Below are positions 36,274-44,570 of a DNA stretch of 64,000 nt, piece after piece. The stretch lies in contig CAVSKZ010000002.1 in the NCBI GenBank assembly GCA_963728835.1, forward strand, positions 1,178,001 to 1,242,000, in the 5' to 3' direction. The stretch comes from VRUE01 sp963728835 (GTDB lineage: Bacteria; Actinomycetota; Thermoleophilia; Solirubrobacterales; 70-9). The notes below the pieces were generated by a model that was not told where the DNA came from, did not search any database, and saw nothing but the letters and a program-made list of their open reading frames with translations. Within the stretch, counting starts at the first letter, position 1. Each line of letters begins with the position of its first letter. Both the position numbers and the translations under genes were made by a program.

Positions 36274-36873
36274 TTGATCCTCGCCACGGCCAACAAGCAC
36301 AAGCTGCGCGAGATGCGCGAACTGCTGCCCGCGCTGGCGCTAGAGCCGCTGCCGGCCGGCGTCGAGCTGCCGCCCGAGGAGGGCGACTCGTTTGCGGAGA
36401 TCGCGCTGGAGAAGGCGCGTGCGGCTCATGCTGCCACGGGCAGGGCTGCGATCGGCGACGACTCCGGCATCGAGGCGGCCGGGCTCGGCGGCCGCCCCGG
36501 GATCCACTCGGCCCGTTACGGGGGGCCGGGGGCAAGCGACGAGGAGAACCTGGCGAAGCTGCTGCGCGAGGTGGCGGAGGCGGGGGAGGACCGGCGTGCC
36601 GCCTACCACTGCGCCCTGGCGTTCGTCGAGGGGGGCGGTGCCGAGCACGTCTTCGAGGGCCGTTGCGAGGGCCGCCTGGTCGAGGCGCCGCGGGGGGACG
36701 GGGGGTTCGGCTATGACCCGGCATTCGTTCCCGAGGCGACCGGCCCGGCGGACGAGCGCACGATGTCGGAGCTGAGCCAGGCCGAGAAGAACGAGATCAG
36801 CCATCGTGGCGCCGCCGCGAGGCTGCTGGCCGGCCATCTCGCGGCCGGCGAGGCGGCACCGGGCGGGCGATGA
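36274..36873 (+). CDS. rdgB: XTP/dITP (non-canonical purine NTP) pyrophosphatase
   Basis: A 199-residue Ham1/RdgB enzyme that hydrolyses dITP, XTP and dXTP to monophosphates and so keeps deaminated purines out of nucleic acids. Motifs in order: ILATANKHKLREM (substrate loop), EEGDSFAEIALEKARAA, IGDDSGIEAAGLGGRPGIHS with the catalytic Asp, GFGYDPAFVP, TMSELSQAEKNEISHRGAA. TTG 36274 is the only start that leaves the first motif intact. It follows rph closely and its stop overlaps the CDF start (ATGA). Confidence 0.95.
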   Translation: MILATANKHKLREMRELLPALALEPLPAGVELPPEEGDSFAEIALEKARAAHAATGRAAIGDDSGIEAAGLGGRPGIHSARYGGPGASDEENLAKLLREVAEAGEDRRAAYHCALAFVEGGGAEHVFEGRCEGRLVEAPRGDGGFGYDPAFVPEATGPADERTMSELSQAEKNEISHRGAAARLLAGHLAAGEAAPGGR

Positions 36874-37781
36874 TCCGCACCAAAAGCGGCGCGGCGGCAC
36901 TCTCGATCGCCTCCAACGCGCTGCTGATCGCGATCAAGCTGGCCGCCGCGGCGATCACCGGGTCGATCGCGATCCTCACAGAGGCGGTCCACTCGCTGAT
37001 CGACCTGGTCGCCTCCGTCATCGCCTTCGTCTCGGTGCGCAAGGCCGACGAGCCGGCCGACGCCGACCACCCCTACGGCCACGAGAAGGTCGAGAGCCTC
37101 GCGGCGACGATCGAGGGCCTGCTGATCCTGGTCGGGGCCGGGATCATCGTCTTCGAGGCGACGCATCGCCTGGTCGTCGGCGCCGAGATCGAGACGATCA
37201 GCGTCGGGATCGCGGTGATGGGCTTCTCCGTGGTGGCCAACCTCGTCGTCTCAACGGTCCTCTCGCGGCAGGCGAAGGCCCACGACTCTCCGGCGCTGGA
37301 GGGCGACGCGGCACACCTGCGCACCGACGCGATGACCTCGGCCGGGGTGCTGGTGGGCCTTGCCGTGGTCGAGCTGACCGGGAACGCCGCCTTCGACTCG
37401 ATCACGGCACTCGTGGTGGCAGGGGCGATCGTCGTCGCCGGCATCCGCATCGTCCGCCGCTCCTCGGGCGTGCTCGTCGACGAAACGCTCCCCGCCGAGG
37501 AGATGGACCGGATCGAGGTCGCGATCGCGGCCGCCCGCACCGAGGAGGTGGCCGGCTACCACAAGCTGCGCGCCCGCCGCGCCGGCGCCCGCCGCTACAT
37601 CGACCTCCACGTCCAGTACCGCTCTGGGACGACTCTCGAGCGTGCCCACGAGCTCTCCCACGCCCTGCGCGACGCGATCGAGGGAGCTATCCCGCGGGCG
37701 GAGGTCCTGATCCACGCGGAGCCGGAGACGTCGGTCCGCGACCCCAAACGGGCGAGGTCGGGGCCGTTTCGGGCGGGGTAG
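36870..37781 (+). CDS. cation diffusion facilitator (CDF) metal exporter
   Basis: A 303-residue membrane transporter, probably exporting Zn, Mn or Fe against protons. Six hydrophobic segments occupy residues about 10-200. The metal site is visible as HSLIDL in TM2 and HLRTDAMTS in TM5. The DHPYGHEKVE loop after TM2/3 is the family signature, and the C-terminal cytoplasmic domain (about 205-290) has HVQYRSGTTLERAHELSHAL and VLIHAEPE. Metal selectivity cannot be read with certainty. ATG 36870 overlaps the pyrophosphatase stop. The gene is followed after four bases by the two-hairpin repeat element. Confidence 0.92.
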   Translation: MIRTKSGAAALSIASNALLIAIKLAAAAITGSIAILTEAVHSLIDLVASVIAFVSVRKADEPADADHPYGHEKVESLAATIEGLLILVGAGIIVFEATHRLVVGAEIETISVGIAVMGFSVVANLVVSTVLSRQAKAHDSPALEGDAAHLRTDAMTSAGVLVGLAVVELTGNAAFDSITALVVAGAIVVAGIRIVRRSSGVLVDETLPAEEMDRIEVAIAAARTEEVAGYHKLRARRAGARRYIDLHVQYRSGTTLERAHELSHALRDAIEGAIPRAEVLIHAEPETSVRDPKRARSGPFRAG

Positions 37782-37785
37782 TGGG

Positions 37786-38091
37786 GGAGCCTTCGGGGGT
37801 ACCTCCCCAGGCCGCTTCGCGGGAGTTCCTGGGGAGGTACCCCCGAAGGCTCCAGTCCAGCGCTGGAAAAGGCCCAGGTTGCGAAAACGGTTTCAGGGTC
37901 CACAAGCTTTTTAAGAGAGCTTGGGGCGCCCGTGTTCGAAGCTCAGGCATGTGAAGCTTTTGGGGAGCCGGGTGAGGCCTCAGGGGAAGAGCTTTCGTGG
38001 TTCATGCGCTGTTGGAGGGACGCCGGTGCCCCTCCCCAAAACACTCCAGCGAGGCTCCTGCCGAGCGTTTTGGGGAGGGGCACCGGCGTCC
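37786..38091. repeat. two-hairpin dispersed repeat, copy 1
   Basis: Hairpin A: perfect 26-base arms at 37786-37811 and 37828-37853 with loop CCGCTTCGCGGGAGTT. Linker with GGTCCACAAGCTT, an AAGCTT/AGCTT mini-hairpin, GCTTGGGGCGCCCG and TGTGAAGCTTT. Hairpin B: perfect 25-base arms at 38018-38042 and 38067-38091. The same architecture and loops recur at 53189-53534. It fills the whole 319-base gap between the CDF gene and the small membrane gene; no protein is evident. Confidence 0.85.
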
Positions 38092-38100
38092 CAACTACCC

Positions 38101-38250
38101 CTACGGACTCGACAGGAGATTTACCGCGGCTGCCAACCCCACGGCGATGATGGTGATCGCATAGCCCGTGTAATCGCTCAATGCAAAGGCCACTCCGGCG
38201 ATCGCGCAGATCGACACTACGATCATCCAGGAGGCTCGGGCCAGGGTCAC
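38101..38250 (-). CDS. small two-helix membrane protein
   Basis: A 49-residue frame starting at GTG 38250: MTLARASWMIVVSICAIAG, then a short polar SDYTGY and a second hydrophobic helix ITIIAVGLAAAVNLL. It is divergent from the Roadblock-like gene and ends at the edge of hairpin B of the repeat. The clean two-helix pattern and actinobacterial codon use support it being real, but size limits certainty. Function unknown. Confidence 0.5.
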   Translation of the reverse strand: MTLARASWMIVVSICAIAGVAFALSDYTGYAITIIAVGLAAAVNLLSSP

Positions 38251-38257
38251 GGGTCGG

Positions 38258-38263
38258 TATTTT
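38258..38263 (+). promoter_or_regulatory. -10 box TATTTT, leaderless start of the tldD/tldE operon
   Basis: TATTTT ends 7 bases before ATG 38271 without an intervening ribosome-binding site, the same geometry as other leaderless candidates here. Confidence 0.4.
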
Positions 38264-38270
38264 GGCCGAG

Positions 38271-38657
38271 ATGGCCGACGGTGAGATGAGCGGGGCGGTG
38301 ACGGACGACGGGGCGGCCGGTGCGCTGGCCCTTCTGGGTGAGATGTCCCCCGACCTGCGCGGCGGTGCGATTCTCGATTCCGAGGGCTCGGTCCTTGCCG
38401 CCAGCAGCAGCCCCGAGCGCTGGCGCGAGGACGCCGCGACGCTGTTCGACGTCGCCGACCGTGCGGGATCCGAGGCGGTGGAACAGCTTCACATCGCCAC
38501 CGAGCAGGGGGAGGTCTTCGCCCTGCGCCACCGCGGCCTGGCCGCTGTCGCCGTGACCGACCGCTTCGCCCTCGCCTCGCTGCTCTTCTTCGACATGCGC
38601 TCGGTCCTGCGCGACCTGGCCGGCGGGGTGGACGAGGAGGCCGTCGATGCCTCCTAA
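38271..38657 (+). CDS. Roadblock/LC7-like small protein
   Basis: A 128-residue soluble protein. Residues about 18-115 fit the Roadblock/LC7 pattern: helix (AGALALLGEMSPDL), strand with RGGAILDSEGSVLAAS, helix (WREDAATLFDVADRA), strands (VEQLHIATEQGEVFAL and LAAVAVTDRFALASLLFFD) and a final helix. Bacterial Roadblock proteins usually regulate small GTPases or act as scaffold dimers; no GTPase gene is adjacent. It overlaps the next small gene by 11 bases and heads a run that leads into tldD and tldE, so a link to that proteolytic pathway is inferred. Confidence 0.55.
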   Translation: MADGEMSGAVTDDGAAGALALLGEMSPDLRGGAILDSEGSVLAASSSPERWREDAATLFDVADRAGSEAVEQLHIATEQGEVFALRHRGLAAVAVTDRFALASLLFFDMRSVLRDLAGGVDEEAVDAS

Positions 38658-38871
38658 GCCGCATCGTGTCCTGCTCGACCGCGTCTCGGGCTACGCCGAC
38701 GAGGCGGCCGCCTACATGCGCCGCCGGCGCGTCGCCCGGCGGCCCTTCGCCCGCCTCTACTACCCGGGGGGACGGGCCAGCGACCACGCGGCCGACTCGC
38801 TGGCGGGGGGCGAGCTCTTCGTCGCCGCGGGCCGGCTGATCGAGGTCGCTGGAAAGCGCCCCAAGCCTTGA
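38647..38871 (+). CDS. small basic protein between Roadblock-like gene and tldD
   Basis: A 74-residue protein without recognised family: MPPKPHRVLLDRVSGYADEA, then an arginine-rich stretch YMRRRRVARRPFARLYYPGG and a hydrophobic-basic tail ending GKRPKP. It overlaps both neighbours (11 bases with the gene before, 4 with tldD). Its size and place directly before TldD/TldE make a substrate or accessory peptide conceivable, because TldD/E homologues process peptide precursors such as microcin B17. There is no direct evidence of that here. Confidence 0.55.
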   Translation: MPPKPHRVLLDRVSGYADEAAAYMRRRRVARRPFARLYYPGGRASDHAADSLAGGELFVAAGRLIEVAGKRPKP

Positions 38872-40253
38872 GCGCCCTGATCGAGCCGGCGCTGGCCGAG
38901 CGGGTGCTGAGCCGGGCCCTGGCCAACGGCGGCGAGTTCGCCGAGGTCTTCGCCGAGCGCAACGCCGGCCTGACGATGGCGATCGACGAGTCCCGGGTCG
39001 AATCGGTGCAGTCGGGCGCCTCGGCGGGAGCCGGCGTGCGGGTGCTCAGCGGTGGGACCACCTACTTCGCCCACGTCGACGGCCTCGATCCCGACGACGT
39101 CGAGCGCGCCGCCGCCGAGGCCGCCGCGGCGCTGCACGCCGGCCGGGCCGAGCCGCGCCCGCTGGAGGCCGTGGCGAGCACCCCGCATGCGATCGAGCAG
39201 CGGCCGTCCGACGTCCCCGCCGAGCGCAAGGCGGCGCTCCTGCGCGAGCTCGACGAGCGCGGCCGCACGGCCGCCCCCGAGATCGCCCAGTTCACCGCGT
39301 CCTACGCCGAGGTGCGCCGCGAGGTGACCGTCGCCAACTCCGACGGGCTCTTCGGCGGCGACGACCGCACGCGGGTGCGGATCGGCGCGCAGGCTGTGGC
39401 GCGCCGCGGCGACTCGGTCGAGACCGGCGCCGAGACGCTGGGCGGGCATCGCGGCTTCGAGCTCTTCGACGAGGGCCCCGGCGAGATCGCGGCGGGCGCG
39501 GCGCGCAAGGCGCTGACCCTGCTCGACGCCGGCCCCGCCCCGGCGGGCTCGATGCCGGTGGTGGTCGGCGGCGGCTTCGGCGGCGTCCTCTTCCACGAGA
39601 TGACCGGCCACGGGCTCGAGGCCGACCACGTGCAGAAGGACGCCAGCGTCTACGCCGGGAAGCTGGGCGCCCAGGTCGCGCAGCCCCTCCTCACCGCCTA
39701 CGACGACGGGCGCATGCCCAACGAGTGGGGCAGCGACTCGATCGACGACGAGGGCACGCCGACGCAGCAGACGATGGTGATCGAGGACGGCAGGCTGGTC
39801 TCCTTCCTGTACGACCGGCTGACCGCCCGCCGCGACGGCGTCGGCTCGACCGGCAACGGGCGCCGGGAGAGCTTCCGCCACCTCCCGGTGCCGCGCATGA
39901 CCAACACCTACATCGCGCCCGGGGACGCCGAGCCGGAGGAGATGATCGCCGAGGTCAGCCATGGCTTCTACGCTGCCTCCTTTGCCGGCGGTCAGGTCGA
40001 CCCCGCCACCGGCGACTTCGTCTTCGGCGTCTCGGAGGGCTACCTGATCGAGGGCGGGCGGGTGACGCGGCCGTGCCGGGGCGCAACCCTGATCGGCAAC
40101 TGCCTCGATGCGCTGGCGGCGATCGACGCGGTCGGCAGCGACTTCGAGATGAAGACCGGCGTTTGCGGCAAGGCCGGCCAGAAAGTGCCGGTCGGCACCG
40201 GCCAGGGCCACGTCCGGATCCAGGAGATGACAGTGGGGGGGACGGAAGTGTGA
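38868..40253 (+). CDS. tldD: TldD-type metalloprotease subunit
   Basis: A 461-residue zinc protease subunit of the TldD/PmbA family; in other bacteria TldD and TldE form a heterodimer that degrades unfolded peptides and matures some RiPPs. The zinc motif HEMTGHGLEAD begins at His243 (the H-E-x-x-x-H variant). Other signatures are NEWGSDSIDDEGTPTQQT, STGNGRRESFRHLPVPRMTN, GGQVDPATGDFVFGVSEGYL and CRGATLIGNC. TTG 38868 overlaps the upstream small gene. tldE follows after 64 bases. High confidence in family, modest on substrate. Confidence 0.93.
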   Translation: MSALIEPALAERVLSRALANGGEFAEVFAERNAGLTMAIDESRVESVQSGASAGAGVRVLSGGTTYFAHVDGLDPDDVERAAAEAAAALHAGRAEPRPLEAVASTPHAIEQRPSDVPAERKAALLRELDERGRTAAPEIAQFTASYAEVRREVTVANSDGLFGGDDRTRVRIGAQAVARRGDSVETGAETLGGHRGFELFDEGPGEIAAGAARKALTLLDAGPAPAGSMPVVVGGGFGGVLFHEMTGHGLEADHVQKDASVYAGKLGAQVAQPLLTAYDDGRMPNEWGSDSIDDEGTPTQQTMVIEDGRLVSFLYDRLTARRDGVGSTGNGRRESFRHLPVPRMTNTYIAPGDAEPEEMIAEVSHGFYAASFAGGQVDPATGDFVFGVSEGYLIEGGRVTRPCRGATLIGNCLDALAAIDAVGSDFEMKTGVCGKAGQKVPVGTGQGHVRIQEMTVGGTEV

Positions 40254-40317
40254 TCGCGGAGCGAGCAAGCGTGCATATCTGGTTCTTCGTGCCGGGAGCG
40301 AAGCGGAGGTCTTTGCG

Positions 40318-41697
40318 GTGATCGAGATGGCGCGCCGCGCCGTCGAGGGCACGCTCGCGGCGGGGGCGGGGGACGCCGAGGCCTACGCGTCCGAGGACGC
40401 GGGGCGCGAGGTGCGCGTCCACGGGGGCGAGGTCGAGAGCCTCACCGCGGCGACCACGCGCGGGATCGGCGTCCGCGCCTGGATCGGCCGCCGGGCCGGC
40501 TATGCCTACGGCACCGACCTCTCAGAGGCCGGGATCGCGGAGCTCGCCTCGCGCGCGGCCGAGACGGCGCGGATCGCCGACGAGGACGAGTTCGCGGCCC
40601 CCCCTGAGCTTCCGGTGCGCCTTGGCCCCGATATGCGGGGAGAAAGCGCACCGGAAGGGAAGGGGCTGGGGCTGAGCGATCCCTCGCTGGCCGCGACCCC
40701 GACTGCCGAGGTCGCCGAGCTGGCGCTCGAGATCGAGCGGGCGGCGCTCGACTCGGATCCGCGCGTTGCCGGGGTCGAGCAGGCGGTCTACGCCGACTCG
40801 GCGGAGCGGGTCGCGATCGTCTCCTCGACCGGGATCGCGGGGGAGTACGAGCGCACCGACTGCTACGGCTACGCGCAGGCGCTGGCCGAGGGCGACGGCG
40901 GGCGCGAGACCGGGCTCGGCTTCGACCTCGGCCGCGGGCCGGCGGCCCTCGACCCCACCGCGATCGGGCGCGAGGCGGCGGAGAGGGCGACCGGGATGAT
41001 CGGCGCCGGCAAGCCCGCCTCGCGCAGCTGCCCGGTGGTCCTCGATCCGACGGTCGCCTCCAGCTTCGTCGCCCTGATCGGCCGTGGCCTGGGCGCCGAC
41101 ATGGTCCAGCGCGGGCGTTCCCCCTTCGCCGGCCTGCTCGGCACCGCGGTCGCCGCCGAGGCCCTCGTCATCCGCGACGACGGCCTCGACCCCGCCGGCT
41201 CGGCCTCCTCGCCCTTCGACGGGGAGGGCGTGCCACGCCGTCCCAACGCGCTGATCGAGGGCGGGACGCTGCGGACCTACCTCTTCGACACCTACACCGC
41301 TCGCCGCGACGGCGCCGCCTCGACGGGCAGCGCCGGGCGGCCGGGCTACCGCTCCCAGCCTGCGGTCTCTGCCTCGAACCTCGTCGTCGCGGCGGGGGCG
41401 CTCGACTTCGAGCAGCTGCTGCGCGAGGCGGGGGACGGGGTGCTGGTCACCGACGTCGCCGGCCTGCACTCGGGCGTCAACCCGGTCACCGGTGCCTTCT
41501 CGGTCGGCGCCTCGGGTCACGCGATCCGCGCTGGGGAGGCGGCCGAGCCGTTGCGCGAGTTCACGATCGCAAGCGACCTCGTCTCGATGCTGAAGGCGGT
41601 GCGGGCGGCCGGATCGGAACCACGATGGGTCCCCTTCGGGGGCTCGGTCAGCACGCCGCCGCTGCTGATCGGGGAGATGACGGTCGCCGGTTCCTGA
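40318..41697 (+). CDS. pmbA: TldE/PmbA-type protease partner
   Basis: A 459-residue TldD/PmbA family protein that lacks the HExxxH zinc motif, as expected for the TldE subunit. Visible family landmarks: GIGVRAWIGRRAGYAYGTDL, SRSCPVVLDPTVASSFVALI, GRSPFAGLLGTAVAAEALVI, LFDTYTARRDGAASTGSAGR, LHSGVNPVTGAFSVGASG and the final PLLIGEMTVAGS. GTG 40318 is used. The 64-base gap after tldD has no clear hairpin. It would form the inactive or substrate-shaping half of the heterodimer. Confidence 0.9.
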   Translation: MIEMARRAVEGTLAAGAGDAEAYASEDAGREVRVHGGEVESLTAATTRGIGVRAWIGRRAGYAYGTDLSEAGIAELASRAAETARIADEDEFAAPPELPVRLGPDMRGESAPEGKGLGLSDPSLAATPTAEVAELALEIERAALDSDPRVAGVEQAVYADSAERVAIVSSTGIAGEYERTDCYGYAQALAEGDGGRETGLGFDLGRGPAALDPTAIGREAAERATGMIGAGKPASRSCPVVLDPTVASSFVALIGRGLGADMVQRGRSPFAGLLGTAVAAEALVIRDDGLDPAGSASSPFDGEGVPRRPNALIEGGTLRTYLFDTYTARRDGAASTGSAGRPGYRSQPAVSASNLVVAAGALDFEQLLREAGDGVLVTDVAGLHSGVNPVTGAFSVGASGHAIRAGEAAEPLREFTIASDLVSMLKAVRAAGSEPRWVPFGGSVSTPPLLIGEMTVAGS

Positions 41698-41773
41698 CTC
41701 CATGCGCCATTACGGCCGTGGCCGCTGTTAGATTCCGCCGCGATTTCAACCACTCTGACGGAGGAGCTTCGAC

Positions 41774-42052
41774 GTGACTAAGGCTGAGTTTTTGGACCAA
41801 CTGGCAGGCGACGAGCGGCTGGGCAGCAAGAAGGCCGCCGGCGACGCGGTCGACGCGGTGCTCGACGCGATCACCGAGACGCTGAGCAGCGGCGGCGAAG
41901 TCAGCTTCACCGGCTTCGGCAAATTCCACGTCGCCGAGCGCGGCCCTCGCCAGGGCGTCAACCCGCGCACGGGTGAGCGGATCACGATCCCGGGCGGCAA
42001 GGTCCCGCGCTTCTCCGCCGGCTCGGCGCTGAAGACCAAGGTCAAAGGCTGA
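41774..42052 (+). CDS. HU-family DNA-binding protein
   Basis: A 92-residue histone-like protein that bends and compacts DNA. The whole chain fits HU: MTKAEFLDQLAGDERLGSKK, then EVSFTGFGKFHVAERGPRQG and the arm tip VNPRTGERITIPGGKVPRFS. It lacks the long lysine/alanine-rich tail of mycobacterial HupB. GTG 41774 follows ACGGAGGAGC, a strong ribosome-binding site. The stop overlaps the CTG start of pyrF (CTGA). Confidence 0.95.
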   Translation: MTKAEFLDQLAGDERLGSKKAAGDAVDAVLDAITETLSSGGEVSFTGFGKFHVAERGPRQGVNPRTGERITIPGGKVPRFSAGSALKTKVKG

Positions 42053-42945
42053 GCCAGGCGCAGCCCTTTGCAGACCGGCTCGCGGCGCTCGTCGAAGAGC
42101 GCCGCAGCCAGGTCTGTCTCGGCCTCGACCCCGACCCGTCGAAGCTCTCCGGGGACGAGCCTGACGTTCCCGCCGGCGCCGCGTCGGCCGCCGAACGTGC
42201 GGCCGGGGCGGTCGCCGCGCACTGCCGCTCGCTGATCGAGCGGGCCGGTCCGGCCTGCGTCGCGATCAAGCCCCAGCTCGCCTGCTTCGAGCGCCTCGGC
42301 GCTCCGGGGTGGGCAGCGCTGGCAGACGTCTGCGCGGCGGCCCGCGAAGCCGGCCTGCTCGTCGTCGCCGACGGCAAGCGCGGCGACGTGCCGGTCACGG
42401 CGGCCGCCTACGCCCAGGCCCTGCTGGGCGAGACCCCGACCCCGTGGGGCCCCGTGGCGGGCCTCGGCGCCGATGCCATCACGGCCAACCCGCTGCTCGG
42501 CGCCGACGCGCTGGAGCCGCTCGTGGAGGCAGCCGAGGCGGCGGGCGCGGGTGTCTTCGCCCTGGTGCGGACGAGCAACCCCGGTGCCGCCGACGTGCAG
42601 GACCTGCCGGCGCCGGAGCAGCCGCTGCACGAGCGCCTGGCAGGGCTGGTCGACGGGCTCTCGGAGCGGCTGCTGGGCGAGACCGGCCTGAGCGGGATGG
42701 GGGCGGTGGTCGGCGCGACCGCTCCGGAGCACATCGCCCGCCTGCGTTCCCTGATGCCCCGCTCGATCTTCCTCGTCCCGGGGGTCGGCGCCCAGGGTGG
42801 CCGGCCGGAGCTGCTCGGGGCCGCCTTCGCGGCGGGTGCCGCCTCTGCCCTGGTCCCCGTCTCGCGCGGGATCGCCGCCGCGGAGGACCCGGGCGCCGCC
42901 GCCGAGGACATGCGCGCCAGGGTTTGGGCCGCTTCGGCCGAATAG
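42049..42945 (+). CDS. pyrF: orotidine 5'-phosphate decarboxylase, CTG start
   Basis: A 298-residue type 2 OMP decarboxylase, last step of UMP synthesis. N-terminal VCLGLDPDP and catalytic DGKRGDV (Lys110 when counted from CTG 42049) are clear, followed by ITANPLLGADALEPL, VFALVRTSNPG and the phosphate-binding FLVPGVGAQGG. There is no ATG, GTG or TTG in frame between an upstream stop and GTG 42388, which already lies past the catalytic lysine. The CTG overlapping the HU stop (CTGA) is therefore the best start and suggests coupling to HU. Family assignment secure. Confidence 0.92.
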   Translation: MSQAQPFADRLAALVEERRSQVCLGLDPDPSKLSGDEPDVPAGAASAAERAAGAVAAHCRSLIERAGPACVAIKPQLACFERLGAPGWAALADVCAAAREAGLLVVADGKRGDVPVTAAAYAQALLGETPTPWGPVAGLGADAITANPLLGADALEPLVEAAEAAGAGVFALVRTSNPGAADVQDLPAPEQPLHERLAGLVDGLSERLLGETGLSGMGAVVGATAPEHIARLRSLMPRSIFLVPGVGAQGGRPELLGAAFAAGAASALVPVSRGIAAAEDPGAAAEDMRARVWAASAE

Positions 42946-42991
42946 GGCGCAGATACGATCTTCGCGCCCATTCGACCGCCAGTCACCTGCA

Positions 42992-43312
42992 ATGAACAAG
43001 CGCACCTCAGCTACGGCCCGGGCCCTCGCGGTACTCGCGCTGATCGCTGCCTTCGTCCTCGCCCTCGTCGCGATCGGGGCCGTGCTCGGCGGCGGCTCGG
43101 ACGGCTCGAACGGGCAGGGGCGCGGCGGGGAGGCGGCGCGCAGGGCCGAGCCCAGGAAGCCGGCGCCGGCCTCCTACGAGATCCAGAGCGGCGACACCCT
43201 GATTGCGATCGCCCGCCAAACCGGGGTCTCGGTCGCGCGCATCGAAACGCTCAACCCCGAAGTCGACCCGCAGATCCTGATCGCCGGCGAAACGCTGAAA
43301 CTACGCCGGTGA
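42992..43312 (+). CDS. membrane-anchored LysM protein
   Basis: A 106-residue protein: one N-terminal transmembrane helix (ARALAVLALIAAFVLALVAI), a glycine/serine/arginine linker, then a single LysM domain at about 60-105 (YEIQSGDTLIAIARQTGVSV, RIETLNPEVDPQILIAGETL). LysM binds N-acetylglucosamine polymers, so it should sit at the outer face of the membrane and hold peptidoglycan. A TACGAT box (42956-42961) lies about 30 bases upstream. It stands next to a D,D-carboxypeptidase gene. Confidence 0.88.
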   Translation: MNKRTSATARALAVLALIAAFVLALVAIGAVLGGGSDGSNGQGRGGEAARRAEPRKPAPASYEIQSGDTLIAIARQTGVSVARIETLNPEVDPQILIAGETLKLRR

Positions 43313-43313
43313 G

Positions 43314-43367
43314 CGCACAAATCGTCGCGGTGACGACCGGGTATTCGAGTCCGTGGCGATTTGTGCG
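43314..43367. repeat. inverted repeat between LysM and carboxypeptidase genes
   Basis: CGCACAAATCG (43314-43324) and CGATTTGTGCG (43357-43367), perfect 11-base arms with a 32-base interior. It begins 2 bases after the LysM stop and ends 9 bases before the next ATG, so it may terminate or attenuate transcription. Confidence 0.6.
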
Positions 43368-43376
43368 TGAAACCCC

Positions 43377-44570
43377 ATGATGTTGGGCGCGCCGCGTCGC
43401 CCGACCCTGCTCCTCGCATGTCTATTGCTGGCCGTGCTCTGGACGGCGCCGGCCCAGGCTGGGGCGCCGCCGAGCATCGACGCCCGCGCGTGGGCCCTGA
43501 TCGACGCCCGCAGCGGCGACGTGCTCGTCTCCCACGCCGGCGCCCGGCGGCTGCCGATCGCCAGCACGACCAAGCTGATGACCGCCTACGTGGCGCTGCG
43601 CGAGCTGCCGCTGGACCGCGTCGTGCGGGCCGCGCCCTACGACGCGATCTACGGCGAGTCGCTGCTCGAACTGCGCCCCGGCGAGCGGGTGAGCGTGCGT
43701 GACCTGCTCTACGGCCTGATCCTGCGCAGCGGCAACGACGCCGCCTACGACCTCGCCCTGGCGGCCGCCGGCTCGGAAGCCCGCTTCGTCGCCGAGATGA
43801 ACCGCTACGCGGCGGCACTGGGCCTGGCCGACACCCACTACGCAAACCCGATCGGGCTCGACGAGGCGGGCAACTACTCCAGCGCCCGCGACCTGGCGAC
43901 GCTGAGCCGGAGGCTGCTGCGCAATCCCGCCTTCGCCCGGATCGCCGACGCCCGCCGCGCCAGGCTGCGCAGCCTGCGCCCGCCGCGCACGGTCGACACC
44001 CTCAACGACCTGCTCTACCGGGCGAATTGGACGACCGGCGTGAAGACGGGCCACACCTTCGGCGCCGCCTACGTCCTGGTCGGCTCCGGCCAGCGCCACG
44101 GCGTGAGGCTGATCTCGGTGGTGATCGGCGCCCCGACGGAGACCGAACGCGACCTCGCCAGCCTGCGCCTGCTCGAGTACGGCCTCTCCCGCTACGAGCG
44201 GCGCGTGCCGATTCGGGCCGGCGAGGAGCTCGCCGAGGCCTCGGTCCGGTACGGGGGCGGGGATCTGCCGCTGCGCGCCGCGCGCACGGTCTCCGTCGGG
44301 GTCCGTCCCGACCAGCGGCTCGGTCTCTCGGTGCGGGCGCCGAGCGAGCTCGAGGGCCCGATCGGCCCCGGCGCCGCGCTGGGCAGGGCGGTCGTGCTCG
44401 TCGACGGCAGGAGGGCAGCCGCCGTGGCGCTGCGGGCCGGCCATGCGGTGCCCGAGGCGAGCGCCCTGGACCGGGCGAAGAGCTTCGTCGGCTCGGAGGA
44501 GGTCCCGATCGGGATTGCGCTTTGCGTGATACTGGTTGGAGCAGTAATGCTGAGGCGCCTTTCACGATGA
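43377..44570 (+). CDS. D-alanyl-D-alanine carboxypeptidase (PBP5-like, S11)
   Basis: A 397-residue penicillin-binding protein that removes the terminal D-Ala of peptidoglycan stem peptides. Signal peptide (LLLACLLLAVLWTAPAQA), SxxK at Ser63 (ASTTKLM), SxN at Ser118 (LRSGNDAAYD) and KTG at Lys223 (GVKTGHTFGAAY). A C-terminal beta domain (about 280-360) leads into one transmembrane helix (IGIALCVILVGAVML) near the end, giving a membrane-anchored enzyme facing outwards. ATG 43377 is directly followed by a second ATG. The stop overlaps the PfkB gene start. Confidence 0.94.
   Translation: MMLGAPRRPTLLLACLLLAVLWTAPAQAGAPPSIDARAWALIDARSGDVLVSHAGARRLPIASTTKLMTAYVALRELPLDRVVRAAPYDAIYGESLLELRPGERVSVRDLLYGLILRSGNDAAYDLALAAAGSEARFVAEMNRYAAALGLADTHYANPIGLDEAGNYSSARDLATLSRRLLRNPAFARIADARRARLRSLRPPRTVDTLNDLLYRANWTTGVKTGHTFGAAYVLVGSGQRHGVRLISVVIGAPTETERDLASLRLLEYGLSRYERRVPIRAGEELAEASVRYGGGDLPLRAARTVSVGVRPDQRLGLSVRAPSELEGPIGPGAALGRAVVLVDGRRAAAVALRAGHAVPEASALDRAKSFVGSEEVPIGIALCVILVGAVMLRRLSR

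Noticed and set aside
43314..43367. Riboswitch between the LysM gene and the D,D-carboxypeptidase
   Set aside because: Only a simple inverted repeat is visible and it lacks the c-di-AMP riboswitch blocks.
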